Positions 1 through 29,624 of a DNA stretch of 64,000 nucleotides are shown piece after piece (position 1 is the first letter of the stretch; each line of letters begins with the position of its first letter). Origin of the DNA: Beaufortia kweichowensis. Lineage: Eukaryota; Chordata; Actinopteri; Cypriniformes; Gastromyzontidae. The stretch covers positions 596,001-660,000 of the forward strand of contig CM032802.1 of NCBI GenBank assembly GCA_019155185.1, in the 5' to 3' direction. The translations under genes and the position numbers were made by a program. The notes below the pieces were generated by a model. It had not been told where the DNA came from and did not search any database. It saw nothing but the letters and a program-made list of their open reading frames with translations.

Positions 1-240
1 AAACTGATGATGTAAATAAAAATCCTCATGTCATTTCAGACCTGTATGACCTTCTGTCTTCTTCACAACACAAAAGAAGATGTTTTGAAGCATGTTGATA
101 ATCAAACAACATGGTTGACTTTCATTATATGAACACAAAACCACTGAGACATTTCTCACAATATCTTCTTTTGTGAAGAAAGAGTCACATACAGCTTTTG
201 AAACACATGAGATTTTATCTTATTTTTGGTTGAACTATCA
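1..240. mobile_element. MITE fragment of the 'GGGATAGTTCACCC' family
   Basis: The stretch carries the internal words typical of a very common cyprinid non-autonomous DNA element: CTCATGTCATTTC, ACACAAAAGAAGAT, TTTCATTATATGAAC, and near 226 the end motif TTTTTGGTTGAACTATC. The left end is cut by the window. Related copies are at 6395-6515, 37955-38200, 39530-39640 and 53205-53480. The family recognition comes from memory of fish repeats, not from a search. Confidence 0.6.
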
Positions 241-930
241 CTGGCTCATAAGTTTCAGTCTGTCATTAGTTATAATTTAAAACCCAGAGCAGAAATCTCT
301 GATGCCCGCCCTGGTGTTTAAAGTTCATCTGAGCTTGAATTTGTTCTGTCAGAAAGGTCCACGCCGGCCGTGCCCGGAGCTTAATAAGGGTTTATCTCAG
401 GGGACAGAAGGGTCTTGAATAAGCTTCAGACTGAAACACATTAGTCCTCTGTGTGGGTGGACCACACTTTACACTACAGGATATTTTCTTCTACTCCCCT
501 CGGACAGTGTTTGTGTGTGTCTGTTGTGCATTTGTGTGTTTGTGTAAACCTCCAGTGTTGAAAGCAGACCTGTCAGAACACATCACATGATTCTTCAGTC
601 CTAAAACACTTCAACATGTGTAAAGATACCTGATGATGATGATGATGATGGAGAGGCAAAAGTTACAGATTACATTATGCTTTGCATTAAGAAAACAAAA
701 CTTATTATTATGATCTATATTACAGTAAACATCCATTAAAAAACACTATCATTATATATTGTATAAGGAGAAGCGCTTCGTCTGCAGTAGACAGCAGTTG
801 AGCGTGAGTTCAGCTTAGTTTTTGCGCTGTTTAGAAAGTTGCCTGTTGTTGGTTAAGAATAACTCTTATCTTTCCTCTACAGGTATTTATCTTTCACTGC
901 AAAACATTGTAAACTTAGGAAAGCACTTCT

Positions 931-1020
931 TCACGCTTCTGATGTGTCGCTTTATTGTCTCCTAATATTTGTAAGTCGCTTTGGATAAAAGCGTCAGCTA
1001 AATGCCTAAATGTAAATGTA
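931..1020 (+). repeat. SINE/LINE 3' tail with (TAAATG)n end
   Basis: It contains TCTCCTAATATTTG, then GTCGCTTTGGATAAAAGCG, then a TAAATG-type simple tail. The same words recur at 8225-8298 (reverse), 27929-27978 (internally deleted), 32391-32475 and 44887-44960. Such an end is typical of the 3' tail shared by teleost SINEs and their partner L2-type LINEs. The assignment to a named family is inference. Confidence 0.7.
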
Positions 1021-1949
1021 TAAATATTTTAAAAATGTAAACATCATTATATTAAATTTCCAGATTGTTTGACAGGATCCATGAGATTGACAGAATAGTT
1101 GAACAGAGAAATATCTCATCCTCCTCCAGCTCAACATGAGCAGATTTAACCTCATTTCAATAGCAGACGGCAGCAGGTGTTTATCAGGTGGAAAACTCCT
1201 GTTAGGATGTGAAATATGGATTATAAACGCTTTGATGTTAAAATGAGAGAGGTTTCTGCTGATGGATTGCTGTATTTTATCCGTGCGAGCAGGTCGCTGA
1301 AAGCTCCATCTGATATCCCTCACGTGACTTTAGTTGTGCCACATGCTGGTTTATCTTAAAGAAACGCTCTGTCTGCGGCACAATAGCTGTCAGGAATTAA
1401 ACCTGTTATTGTCATTTGTCGTTTGCATGAGAAACAATGAGCAGCTAAATAAAGTTCATCATTTCTTTGAATAATTCATGCAGATGTTCCTCAGAAGCAG
1501 GATGGAAAACATTATGGCAATCTAGAACTGCACAAACAAACAAACCAAACTTTGTGAACACAAATATCACTGTTGGATGTGCTTTGATATTTTTAGTGCT
1601 GTATGTTGTCTCATTGGTAAAGACGGGATTTGTCAGGTTAAGATCAGATGGATGACGGGGTCATCATGTGAGCGTGTCACTGCAGCCGAAGGGCCTGAAA
1701 TCAAAACTTCACAGTTTATTAATGAAGAAGACATTTAAAAACTCACATTAACATGCTTCATGAAATATTACTGTATTGTGAGTCCTTCGGCTCATTAAAT
1801 AACAGTTTTAAAAGGAAATAGGAAGAACACATCATTTGTTCAGCTGTAAATGGATTATTTATTTATGTAATATGACTGTTCTGCATTACAGTATATGGTC
1901 ATTTACTTTCTTCTGTGATTCGATATGATTCGTCTGGTCTGTCAGATGT

Positions 1950-2090
1950 TCATTTACATGTACATTTATTCATTTAGCAGATGCTTTTATCTTGCTCAAG
2001 GGCACCTCAGTTGTTTCCTGCTGGTACTGGGGATCGAACCAGCAACCATCTGGTTGCAAGTCCAATGCTCAGATGTTCATGTAGATCTTC
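1950..2090 (-). repeat. tRNA-derived SINE fragment
   Basis: On the minus strand the order is a tRNA-like B box (GGTTCGATCCCC), the phrase CCCTTGAGCAAG, and an AGCATCTGCTAAATGAAT tail. A clear A box is missing, so this is a 5'-truncated or decayed copy and not a tRNA gene. Short translations here are by-products of the repeat. Confidence 0.65.
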
Positions 2091-2876
2091 TGTCTCACAG
2101 GTGTCTCATAGGATTGATATGTATAGAGCAGTATTGTTGTGTATTTACTGGTGTTTTCAGTAAAGTGATGTGTGTTGTTCTTCAGGTTTCTTTCTGATGT
2201 GTCTCGCTGGAGATTTTCAGTGTTTGACACTTTCTGTCTCACGGTGTCTGTTGTTGTGTGTTTTGGGGTTTTCTCTCTCTTCTGCTGTACTGTACTGTAT
2301 GTGGATTAACAGTAGCAGATCTGTTTCTCTGTCCACCCACAATCCTCTCTGACCAGACGGCCGGTCTGCGCAGGTGTTTTCATCTGTGTCGGGATGTTTG
2401 GGACTCAGATCCACAAAACATCTGACCATACTCACAGAAAACACAAACACTTCAGTTTCCAGCATGACGTCACAACACTTCATGGGTTTTATTAAGATAG
2501 TTTCAAGCTTTAACATTAATGGACGTTGCACAAATCTGATTCTTGTCATTTGGTTTAGATTATTTAGAAATGTTCATATTGAAATTTGTGTTTGTCTTAC
2601 TCACCTTGTGAAGAAATGATACAGATTTCACTTGTAATATAACTGTACAAATGTGTTCAAATGATTAATATTAGTCATTCATATTGCATTTAAGATTAAT
2701 TTGATAAATTATACTATTTTTTACTGTTACTGTCATTTTTTTATTGCATTATCTAATGCTAATAAACCTCATATGATTTGGTTTGCTATCTGAGATGAAC
2801 ACATGTGCCGTGTGACACGCGTGATCTGTGACATTAGAATCTCAAATTTCTTTTTCTTTTCTTTTTTTCTGTGCAG

Positions 2877-18791
<15,915 letters not shown>

Positions 18792-19960
18792 AGAGAACGG
18801 CTGGAAGCGACATCCGTCCCGACAGCACGAGACGGTCGTGTTTGTTTTTGTGCATGTGTGTAAAACATCTGTTGGAATGTTCATTTTAAGCTACAAGTAC
18901 GTACAAAAGTGTTTACCTACCGTATTCTCTCTATCAAATATTATATTCTACAGAGTTACGTTCAAGAGACGTTGAATACAGTTTTGTATGACGATTAGTC
19001 TTTTTGAACAGATATTGTATTTGTTCAGATAAAGTGCCAAACTTGATGAGTTTAAAAAAGAAACTATAGTCTGAATACAAATGCATATGAATTATCGGTG
19101 AAGTCTTTCTAAATTTGCTCGATTCTTTTGTCCGGTGTACGTCATCCTCTCTGTCAGTGTGCAGCACTTTCCTTGTCTCGTTTCCTTTGAGTTTCTTTTC
19201 TTTTTCTACGGTTTCCCTCACAACAGGAGCGGTGATGTGGTTTCTTTGGTGACGTCTCTCCTCTCACGTGTTCGCGGTCCCTGTGGCCGTCAGGTCGGAT
19301 TCTCACACTTTCAACCTTTTGTATTTTAAGCCGAGACCATTTTTTAAAACGGCGATGACTGCTACCAATCTCTTCATAAGTGTTTGTAATTTTATAGCCG
19401 TTGACAACGATTAAAAAACACCTCAAGAGGGCAGAACGATCTTTCCGGTTTTGTTTTCTTTCCGTTTTGTTTTTTCCACAGGCTTCCAGCCTTTCTGAAT
19501 TATCACTGTGAAAATGGGCTCTGAAAGGCAAAGCTTACGTCACATATATCTTTGTGTTATTTTGAACAACATTGATTCTAAAATGAACTGCCAAAGTTAT
19601 ATTTGAACATGTTCATCCGAAAGCAATCCATCATCTGTATGAGAATCAGTCTGTTCACATGTGCTACATACATGATTTATGTGTTTCAGTATTGCTGGAT
19701 CATATCTGATTGTCCACGGGCCGGTTCTGACTTTAGTTTTGGGTTTCTGTAAACTTGTTTTATCTGGTAAATAGGAAAAAATATATTATTCATTGTCATT
19801 TCATTTATTTTTGTTTACAGAGGAAAAGTTTAACATTTGGTATTTATGCAACATTCCTATGTATTGCACTGATGGCAAATTGTATGTCATGTAAATATAT
19901 TTAGTGAGATATTGTAATGAAAGCCTCATTGTTTTGCATTTTTAAATGACACTTTATTAC
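18792..19960 (+). other. unc13c: Probable 3' UTR of unc13c
   Basis: The sequence after the stop codon shows no exon and is transcribed UTR by position. ATTAAA, a weaker poly(A) signal, occurs at 19410-19415 and again at 20102-20107. I saw no AATAAA before 20 kb. TGTAAATA, a match to the Pumilio binding site, is at 19890-19897, followed by AATGAAAG near 19916, which could be a variant poly(A) signal. The end given is a guess. Confidence 0.45.
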
Positions 19961-20170
19961 CGTTGATTATCAAAACTGAAATGAATTACTGAACATTTAG
20001 GCTATATTTTTTAGAGAAGGAAAATCTTATTTCACCCAATATTAATATAAGTTAAAAAATGACATTATATTTTGATTAAAGTTCAATTTCAAAAGTATAT
20101 AATTAAACAATATTTCACTTTTGCATCCCAAATTATTGCAATATGGTTAAAAACTTCAGGAATATTTGTC

Positions 20171-20325
20171 CCCCTTTACAGTAAAATTTTAGTAACATAA
20201 ACTAACAATGAACAATACTTCTACAGCATTTATTAATTTTAGTTCATGTTAAATATATCTAAAAAAGATTTTATGTGTTAACATTATTAATGCATTATTA
20301 ACCTTATAAAGCACCTTAGGGTTAC
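20171..20325 (+). repeat. Fragment of the AACACTTTACA MITE family
   Basis: It reads CCTTTACAGTAAAATTTTAG, AACTAACAATGAACAATACTT, ACAGCATTTATTAATTTTAG, words I recognise from a widespread fish MITE. The left terminal repeat is degraded and the right end (ACCTTATAAAG) only roughly matches. Confidence 0.5.
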
Positions 20326-20977
20326 GGTTCTGTGTTCAGTTTTTTGATTGATCTAATAATAGATTAATACACAGCCTGTCTGATCCTTCAGTATTCAGGT
20401 GATTCATAGTACAGAATATATCATTCATCCATTTCAATATGGATCGACAGTTTCATTCAATAACTGTAAACAGTTTTATCAATAGGTTTGTGTACGCACA
20501 CATATATTTACCTTTATATTTTCACTCCTGCTACGTTCAGTTTAGCAGAAACCTTAGGGAGAAATCAGCAGGTTTCTGGGATATTTATTTTGTAGATAGA
20601 CCGTCCAGAGCTGAATGAATTATTGACTCTGTATACCTTATTCAATGCATTTACACACACACAGTCATTTGACTGCAGTCTCAGATGAATTGGAGGCTGT
20701 TGCTATGGTAACGCTGTATCTCAACCTCCCAGTGTTACGGGTGATGCTCCTTGTGTCTTTGACCATAAAAACTGACATTCTCAAACACGGTAATCACCAA
20801 ACCAGCAATCAGCAATCTTTCTGTTCTCATGGGTCTATAGTGCTGTCTGATCCAATGTCATCAAACTCTCAACTGGAGGACGGAGGAAAAACTGGCATTT
20901 TAAATCATTTAGTAGCTTTTTGTGAAACATTTTTGTCCTTAAAGTCCTAAAGATTTAAATCTTTAAAACCTAAAACA

Positions 20978-22480
20978 TTTTTTAATTTCTTTTTTATTTT
21001 CCCCTCAAAAAAATTTCTATAAAAATGTTTTTTCCATCTTAAAAAATATTTTTATTATCTTGAAAAAAAATTATTTTTCTTCAAAATATTTTTTTTATCT
21101 TTCCACCCAAAAAATTCTTCTTCAAAAACATATTTTTTTATCTTCAAAAAAAAATTCTTACCCCCAAAAACCCTTCCAAAAAATTATTTTTCTTCAAAAA
21201 ATTCATCTTCTAAAAAAATTTTTCCTCTTCAAAAAATGTTGTTTTAGGTGGTGCTCACCCCTTGCCTAATGTGTCTAATACAAAGATAGAAAATGACTAG
21301 GTGTGCAGGATGTGTGTCGCGTGACTTACTGTCCACTTTTCCCCACCATAGACAGCGTCAAGACAGCGTGAAGGGCACGAATGAATAAAACGTGCCCAAG
21401 ATTGACCTAAAACAATGGAACAAATTAGTGAAACGTGCACAAGATGTATTCAATCGTGGGAACTCATTATTAATTCATGGCCACAATTTAACTTTTTTAT
21501 TTTGTATTTGGTGTCCAGGGCTCTGTAGTTTTTTCATCTTAAAAAGTATTTTTTCTTATCTTAAATATTTTTTTCTTTTCTTTATTTTTTTCTTCAAATC
21601 TTCCAAAAATCTTCCAAAAGCTTTTCTTTTTCTTCAAAAAAATTTCTTGCCCCTTCAACATTTTTGTTCTCTTTCCATTTTTTCCTTCTTCAAATTTTTT
21701 TTTTAAATCTTAAAAAAAATTGCATCATTAAATTTTTTTTTATTTGTTATGTTTTCCTCAAAAAATATTTTTTCAGTCTTAAAAAAAAATTATCTTCCTA
21801 AAAAATGATTTCCTTTCAAAACATTTTTTTTTCATCTTACATTTTTTACGTTTTCTTCAATTTTTTTTATTTTTCTTCCAAAATTTTATTTTCTTAAAAA
21901 AATATTTTATTTTTCTTTTTTTCAAAAATGTTTTCCCCTCTTCAATTGTTTTTTATCTTTTTAGTTCACACACACAATTTTTTTTCATCTTTAAATTTTT
22001 TTTTCATCTTTCCGAAAAAAAAAAACTTTAAAAAAAATGTTTTTTCCATCTTAAATCTTTTTTTCAAAAAGATTTTTTTCATGTTCAAAATTTTTTTTCC
22101 TCTTCAAAAAAATGTTTTACATTTGTATGGTTTCCTCCTCAAAAAAATATTTTTTTCATCTTTAAAATATTTTTTCCTCTTACTAAAAAAAATTTCCTCT
22201 CCCTGAGAAATGTTTTTTCATCTTCAATGGCAAAAAAAAATCTTCAAAAAACATTTTATTTTCTTCTTTTTTTTTTTATTTTTTTTCAAAATTGTGTTTA
22301 TTTTTCTTTAAGGAAATTTTTATTTTTCTTAAAAAAAATTCTTCCCCTCTTCAATTTTTTTTTCTCTTTAAAATTTCTCTCCAAAAGCATTTTTTATATC
22401 TTCAATTTTTTTTCTTAAAACATTTTAAACTTTTTTTCAAAACTTCAAAACTTTTTTAATCTTTAAGAGTCCACACAAAA
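20978..22480. repeat. A/T-tract array almost without G, interrupted once
   Basis: About 1.2 kb in two blocks (20978-21244 and 21536-22480) is made of variable units near TCTTCAAAAAA-TTTTTT: short A runs joined to short T runs, with CTTC or CATC between. The plus strand carries A, T and C but very little G; by eye roughly 30 G in the 900 bases 21541-22440. Translations are Phe/Lys/Ser-rich low-complexity peptides and not genes. The middle, 21245-21535, has normal composition. Confidence 0.85.
21245..21535. mobile_element. Possible element inserted in the A/T array
   Basis: This island of normal composition splits the A/T-tract array. It contains a direct pair GACAGCGTCAA/GACAGCGTGAA and a hairpin GGGCACG-11 nt-CGTGCCC at 21373-21397. 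Its wording (AACAATGGAACAAATTA, CGTGGGAACTCATTATTAATTCATGG) resembles a zebrafish MITE. No clean terminal repeats or target duplication were found. Confidence 0.35.
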
Positions 22481-25400
22481 AAATTTAAAGAGGAAGAAAG
22501 AAATTTTAAGAGGAAAAAGAGTTGGACTCCAGGAAGGAATATAAGCCAGAATGTTTTTCTTCACCATGATTTCGTTGTCAAACTTTTGCGTGACTAAATG
22601 ATTTGAGTTTTTCTATCTGTGGCATTTTAGGAAACATCTGAGAAAATGTTGAAATAAAAACTTATTTAAGTCTATAAACAAAATCTGAGATGAACAAAAA
22701 ATAAAATGTAGAAGAAAACCGTTGTAAAAGTCATTGAGCAGCTGCTCAGTCTGGAGTATTAACACATGGCACAATCAATCTGAAATCTTCACATTACAAC
22801 AGAACCGGTCGTCTCTCTTTCTCTGTCAAAAGCACCACATGCTGTAATTTATGAACATACACAGAGCCGAGGACACACATGGGTAGGTGTCCTTGATCTG
22901 TCTGCTATATGAGAACACAAGTCTGTTCATGACCATATCTGGATAAATCTCATCTCATCTGAGCTTACTGTATATGCAAAGATGCGTCTCGTTTACATCT
23001 AGTTTTATTTCTGACACAAAATTGAGGCCTAAAGGAAAAATGACAGAAGCACATGATGTATTAGTAAGTTTAAGATGTTGTTGTGATTTTATGCAATGCA
23101 CAGTTTCAGGAGAACATTTGCTCTAAATACAATAGTTTTTAGTGAAATTGAAGAACAAGTGGCAGTGTAAGTCAATTAATTATTTGTGTCATTAAGGTTG
23201 AGACGGTCTGTAGGCCGTTCTTCATTTAATTCAGAAATCGTCTCAGGGAAGACACATCTCAGAGTCTTTCACAAACGTCTGTTTGTCCTTATTAAACATG
23301 TCCAGAGGAAGTGATCTGTCCTCCTTCATCAAACACAGAGACATGTACTGTACATACACAATCAGCCAAAAGACATTAACCTTCAGATTACAGTCTCACG
23401 TTCATCTCTTCATAAACATGATGCCGTCTCCAATGTTCTCAATGTCGTCTTGGTTTTCCCTTAAGAGTACGTCTATGATGATGATACTGTTTACATCTTA
23501 GAAAGGCATTCATTTCACTTTCATTCGCCCGCATGTGCTGACATTTGTTTGACAGTTCAATGAGACCATGTCTGTGAAAACCACATGCCATATTTATGAT
23601 CCTAATAATTGTTTTCAAGGACAGGGATGTTAACACATCTAAATATAGTTTGTTTTTCAGTCCATCAGGAGACATGAAGCTCTGAACACAGTCATGTAAA
23701 ATTATAAAAATAGGGCAGAGAAGTGAATGAAAACACAGCGTAAGTCTTCAAACTTTTCATTTAATATTCTCATTTCATCCTCATTAACGTCACTATTTAC
23801 TTTGTTATTTCGTTGAGCTCTTTTTTTAGAAGGTGAATGGGTAACAGAAGTAGAACATTACAATAGTAAGTAATGGTGGGGTTAAGATTATGTTTGTCTG
23901 ATTAACATTAAATATAATGATGTTTAGAAGCCATTCTAGTCTTATTTTTAGGTATAAATGACAGTAACATTATCACTTTTTATTTAGTTTGAGTTTTTCA
24001 GAAACAGTAATACAGTGTGTGTCTCAGGATGAAGCTCCACAGGTTTGTAATCATTCAGAAAGATCCGCCTGCTGAGATCAGGATTTAACTCCTGTAATGA
24101 AACACTGTCCTCCTATATGTTATCTAACACCCAAAATCCTTCATTTATAAAAGATTGATCTGTTAGAGAAAACTCTGTGAATGTTTGATTCTACAGACCG
24201 AATCTGAGATCTAGTTAGTTAGTTAATAGTGTTTAATACAGTAATGAGAAACGTGTTGAAATAATGTGTTTCTCATACAGTGAGTACAATGACATTGAAT
24301 TTCGAGTCGAGTCGAGGTCACCTTCTCCTGTAGTGTCGTCTGTCATTATACAATGAAAATCTCTTCTGGAAATCCACAGGCGTCTGAATCAGCTTCATTG
24401 ATTTTTTCATTTCTTCCTTCAGTTCTGTCATTCAGACACACAGCATCTCATCTCACTGTTCTACTCAAAACACTTGATTCTTCTTTCTTCTTCACCTGAA
24501 TGTCAAGTGATCAACTCAATCAATGACTTTATGAAATTCACATTCTCTTTAATTCACCGTCAAAAACAAGAATATTTAACATGTGAAACATTCATCGTAT
24601 TAAAATGAAACTGTGTGTCAAATGACATTTAATTTGCTTCATTATTTAAAATAACAGGTTCGTTTTTTATAGAAACGTTTGGGTTTCATCTGTAACATAT
24701 AAATCAGTTCAGATTATTTTGAGATTATATATAGTTGAAGTCTTTAACAATGTAGCATAAACAATAAACATGTCATATTAAAAATCCACACAGTGTCGTC
24801 ATTAATCACTTCATCTGTGCTGTATGTCTTAAAGTTCTGCATCACAGAATCTTACAGAAAGTAGATGTGAAGACCTGAAAAAAAGAGCTATAGATTCTTC
24901 AATTCTTAATAAAACGTAACTTAAAAAAAATAAAAATATAATAACAAAAGTAGAAATTTTTAATGTTATATGTGTATGAAATGAAAGCATATCTGAGCAA
25001 GACGCATTGATTCATGAAACAGAGTCTCATCAGTCACTGCATTAATGATCACTACAGGCTAAAACTTCATGTGTGTCTTTTATCATCATTATTAGTCAGT
25101 CTTTTACTGTCTGAATAAAAAATCAAGTGAAACTTTTTTTAAAACTCAGTCTGAATTCAACTCAAACTAAATGAGACCGCAGTGGATTTTGGGAAATGTT
25201 TGATCACAATCTGAAATCTGAAACATAACGGTTATGATCAGATATGTGTACAAGGCCCTTTATGTCTCTAACATTCATTAACTTCATTCAGTTTCAATCG
25301 GAAACATTCTGACCTGCGTTTAATAATGAAACTTCAGAATATGTCCATGTATTGATGTCCAAATGAAAGTAAAATGACCCTAAAATAATGATTCATTCCA

Positions 25401-27409
25401 TTCATTTGGACATTAGACTTGTTAAAATATAAAACATGACACTGATGAAATTATTAAACACTTATATAAAGACAAACTGTTAATGTCTTTCAGACAATAA
25501 TCTTTGCTGAAATCTACTGATAAACTAAAACATTTGAAGAGTTGCAAACATTTGTTGCTTCTTTATGTTTTTGGCCTTTTACTATCAAGCTAGTGTCTTG
25601 CTCATTTAGTTTAAACTGATAACAATTTACAATTAATTTGAGAATTGTTCCAATTGTCTTTATAAACACCTCAATCAGAAGAACAATAATGGAATCAAAG
25701 AGAGAGCAGATACTGAATCATCAGCCAAACATGCAGCGCACATACACTGAAGTACAACTAACCAACAGAAACCTGTGATGTGTTTTCTCATCCAGAAAAA
25801 AAGTTACTGATTCTCAATCTGACCCTTTGTGACAGGACGTACAGAACTCATGCTCTCTCTCTCTCTCTCTCTGTTTGAACACTTCACCCTGGAAAAAAGA
25901 ACTCACCTGGTTGCCATGGCAACAGGTTACAGTCTTCACTCTCCATCACTTTCTCCAAACTCATTACTAGGGCTGAACCTATGAACTGCTTAAAATAAAA
26001 TCACAACAGTGTGTACAGAAAAGCAGTCTCACATTTTCTCTTCATTAACATTTTCTTCTAGAAGAACGTGTGGCTGAAAGGCTGCAGTTTAATGTGCACG
26101 TTAATGCTTGAGATCTCTTTTCATTCTCGTCACATTAATGTTTACTAATAAAGAGACACGGCAGGTGGTCAAACAGCCACAACAAAGTGAATGAGAAGCA
26201 TTTAGACTCACAGACTTAAAGCGCTTAAAACAGCAGATGACAGAGCTCATTTAACGCTGGATGATTTCATCTGAAAGGGTCAAGAGTCTGAAGCAACATC
26301 TCCTCACCACCTCACAGTTCTGCAAAAGAAAAGTGTTCATTTATTACAGAATTTAGATCAGTAACATGAGATGAAACTGACACCACAGACACAGACAGCC
26401 CATGATCACCCAAAAGACTGATGTATATTGATGTATATATATACACATGAAAAACACAGAATCATGTCCAATCATGTTCAGCGCAGAATCAAAATGTTTG
26501 ACTTTTGCAGAGTATCTAAACATAATCCTTTAGATTTAAAGATATTATGAAATTATTAGTGAGATTATCATCTATGTAAAATTACAAGAAACTAAATGAT
26601 AAATTCTCCGTTTTTGAATATATTCCCACACATTTAGACATCAAGCCACTAGAAGAAAGACTTCATGTGAAACCTGCGAGCCTGTATCAATGATCAGAGT
26701 CGTCCGGCTCTTGTTTAACACACACCTCTTTAACAACCTTTGATTGGTGTAAACAAAGATCAATAACCCGACGAGGGAGAGCCGACCATCAACACAATGA
26801 CTGATCGATTTAAGACCAGAGAGAGAGAGAGAGAAAGAGAGCAAGAGATAGATTCAAGTCTGTGGACTCTCAAGACAACATCAAAGTCCGTTTCAAGCAT
26901 GCTTTCCAGTTAGGTTATTATTGGTTTCTTTGTGTGTCAGAGAACATGAAACACACAAAACACACACATGTTACATAACTAATGAGAGCAAGACATTTTT
27001 AAGACTTTCAGATCCATTACACAACATCAGTTAAATATGAAATAAACACTATCATCTGTTTAATGAACTCACGTGTGCGAGCGATCAGTGGATTCTTCTG
27101 TCCTGCATTTATCATCATGAAGAGCTCATGTCACCAAACACAAACCTACAGAACAAAAATCACAAACACGCACAGATTCATCAGCCTCAGGAATCATTAC
27201 CCACAATCCATCAGCTGTACACAGAGTAAAACACACACACACACTGACTGACACATCTCACTGAAGAATAAAGAGAGAGAGAACTTTAAGTAAAAGCTTT
27301 TCAGATGATGTTTACTATGTTTACCACACTGCCATAAGTAGAACGGTGGTTTCAACCACTAAAAAAATAAAATCAACAGAGTCCAACATCTCAAGGCTTT
27401 ACTCATTAA
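22481..27409. other. AT-rich spacer without recognisable genes
   Basis: No exon chain, RNA gene or long ORF was found on either strand. It is AT-rich unique-looking sequence with only short simple repeats, such as CT at 25855-25872 and GA at 26821-26833. A stretch near 23160-23250 (TTAATTATTTGTGTCATTAAGG followed by CGGTCTGTAGGCCG) is the most element-like part. Confidence 0.6.
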
Positions 27410-27585
27410 CACTGGTGATTTATATTGAGAACATCATGTATATAGGGTCTTTTGTATATACTGTACATTTTGTGTTGTACTGTAGCACCTTGGTCCTGGA
27501 GAAATGTTGTTTCGTTTCACTATGTACTTGTATATGGCTGAAATGACAATAAACTCCACTTTGACTTTGACTTTGACTTTGATGT
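27410..27585 (+). mobile_element. 3' end of a LINE retrotransposon
   Basis: The stretch ends with GAAATGACAATAAACTCCACT and a (TTTGAC)n hexamer tail at 27558-27580. It is preceded by ACCTTGGTCCTGGAGAAATG and TTGTTTCGTTTCACTATGTACTTG. A poly(A)-signal-like AATAAA followed by a short tandem tail is typical of non-LTR retrotransposon ends. No reverse transcriptase is present. The clade is not determined. Confidence 0.55.
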
Positions 27586-29537
<1,952 letters not shown>

Positions 29538-29586
29538 GGAGTAAGTGGGTCATCTGGCCTACAGAGACTGTAGCACTCACTGATGT

Positions 29587-29620
<34 letters not shown>

Positions 29621-29624
<4 letters not shown>

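Larger units (their letters stand above)
1..2876. other. Upstream intron of unc13c, no exon seen
   Basis: This stretch lies before the first recognisable unc13c exon, whose first two bases complete a codon begun in an exon outside the window. I saw no coding exon here on either strand. It holds a MITE fragment at the left edge, a SINE/LINE tail at 931-1020, a SINE fragment at 1950-2090 and a short (GAT)n run near 631-651. A somewhat GC-richer patch at 300-420 could be a conserved non-coding element, but I cannot test that. Confidence 0.7.

Noticed and set aside
2027..2060. tRNA gene suggested by a B-box-like GGTTCGATCCCC
   Set aside because: There is no A box, cloverleaf or terminator, and the sequence continues into a SINE tail.
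21060..22418. Phe/Lys/Ser-rich ORFs of 63-104 codons
   Set aside because: They arise from the A/T-tract array, which contains few stop codons because TAA, TAG and TGA need G or particular A positions. No conserved protein is visible.
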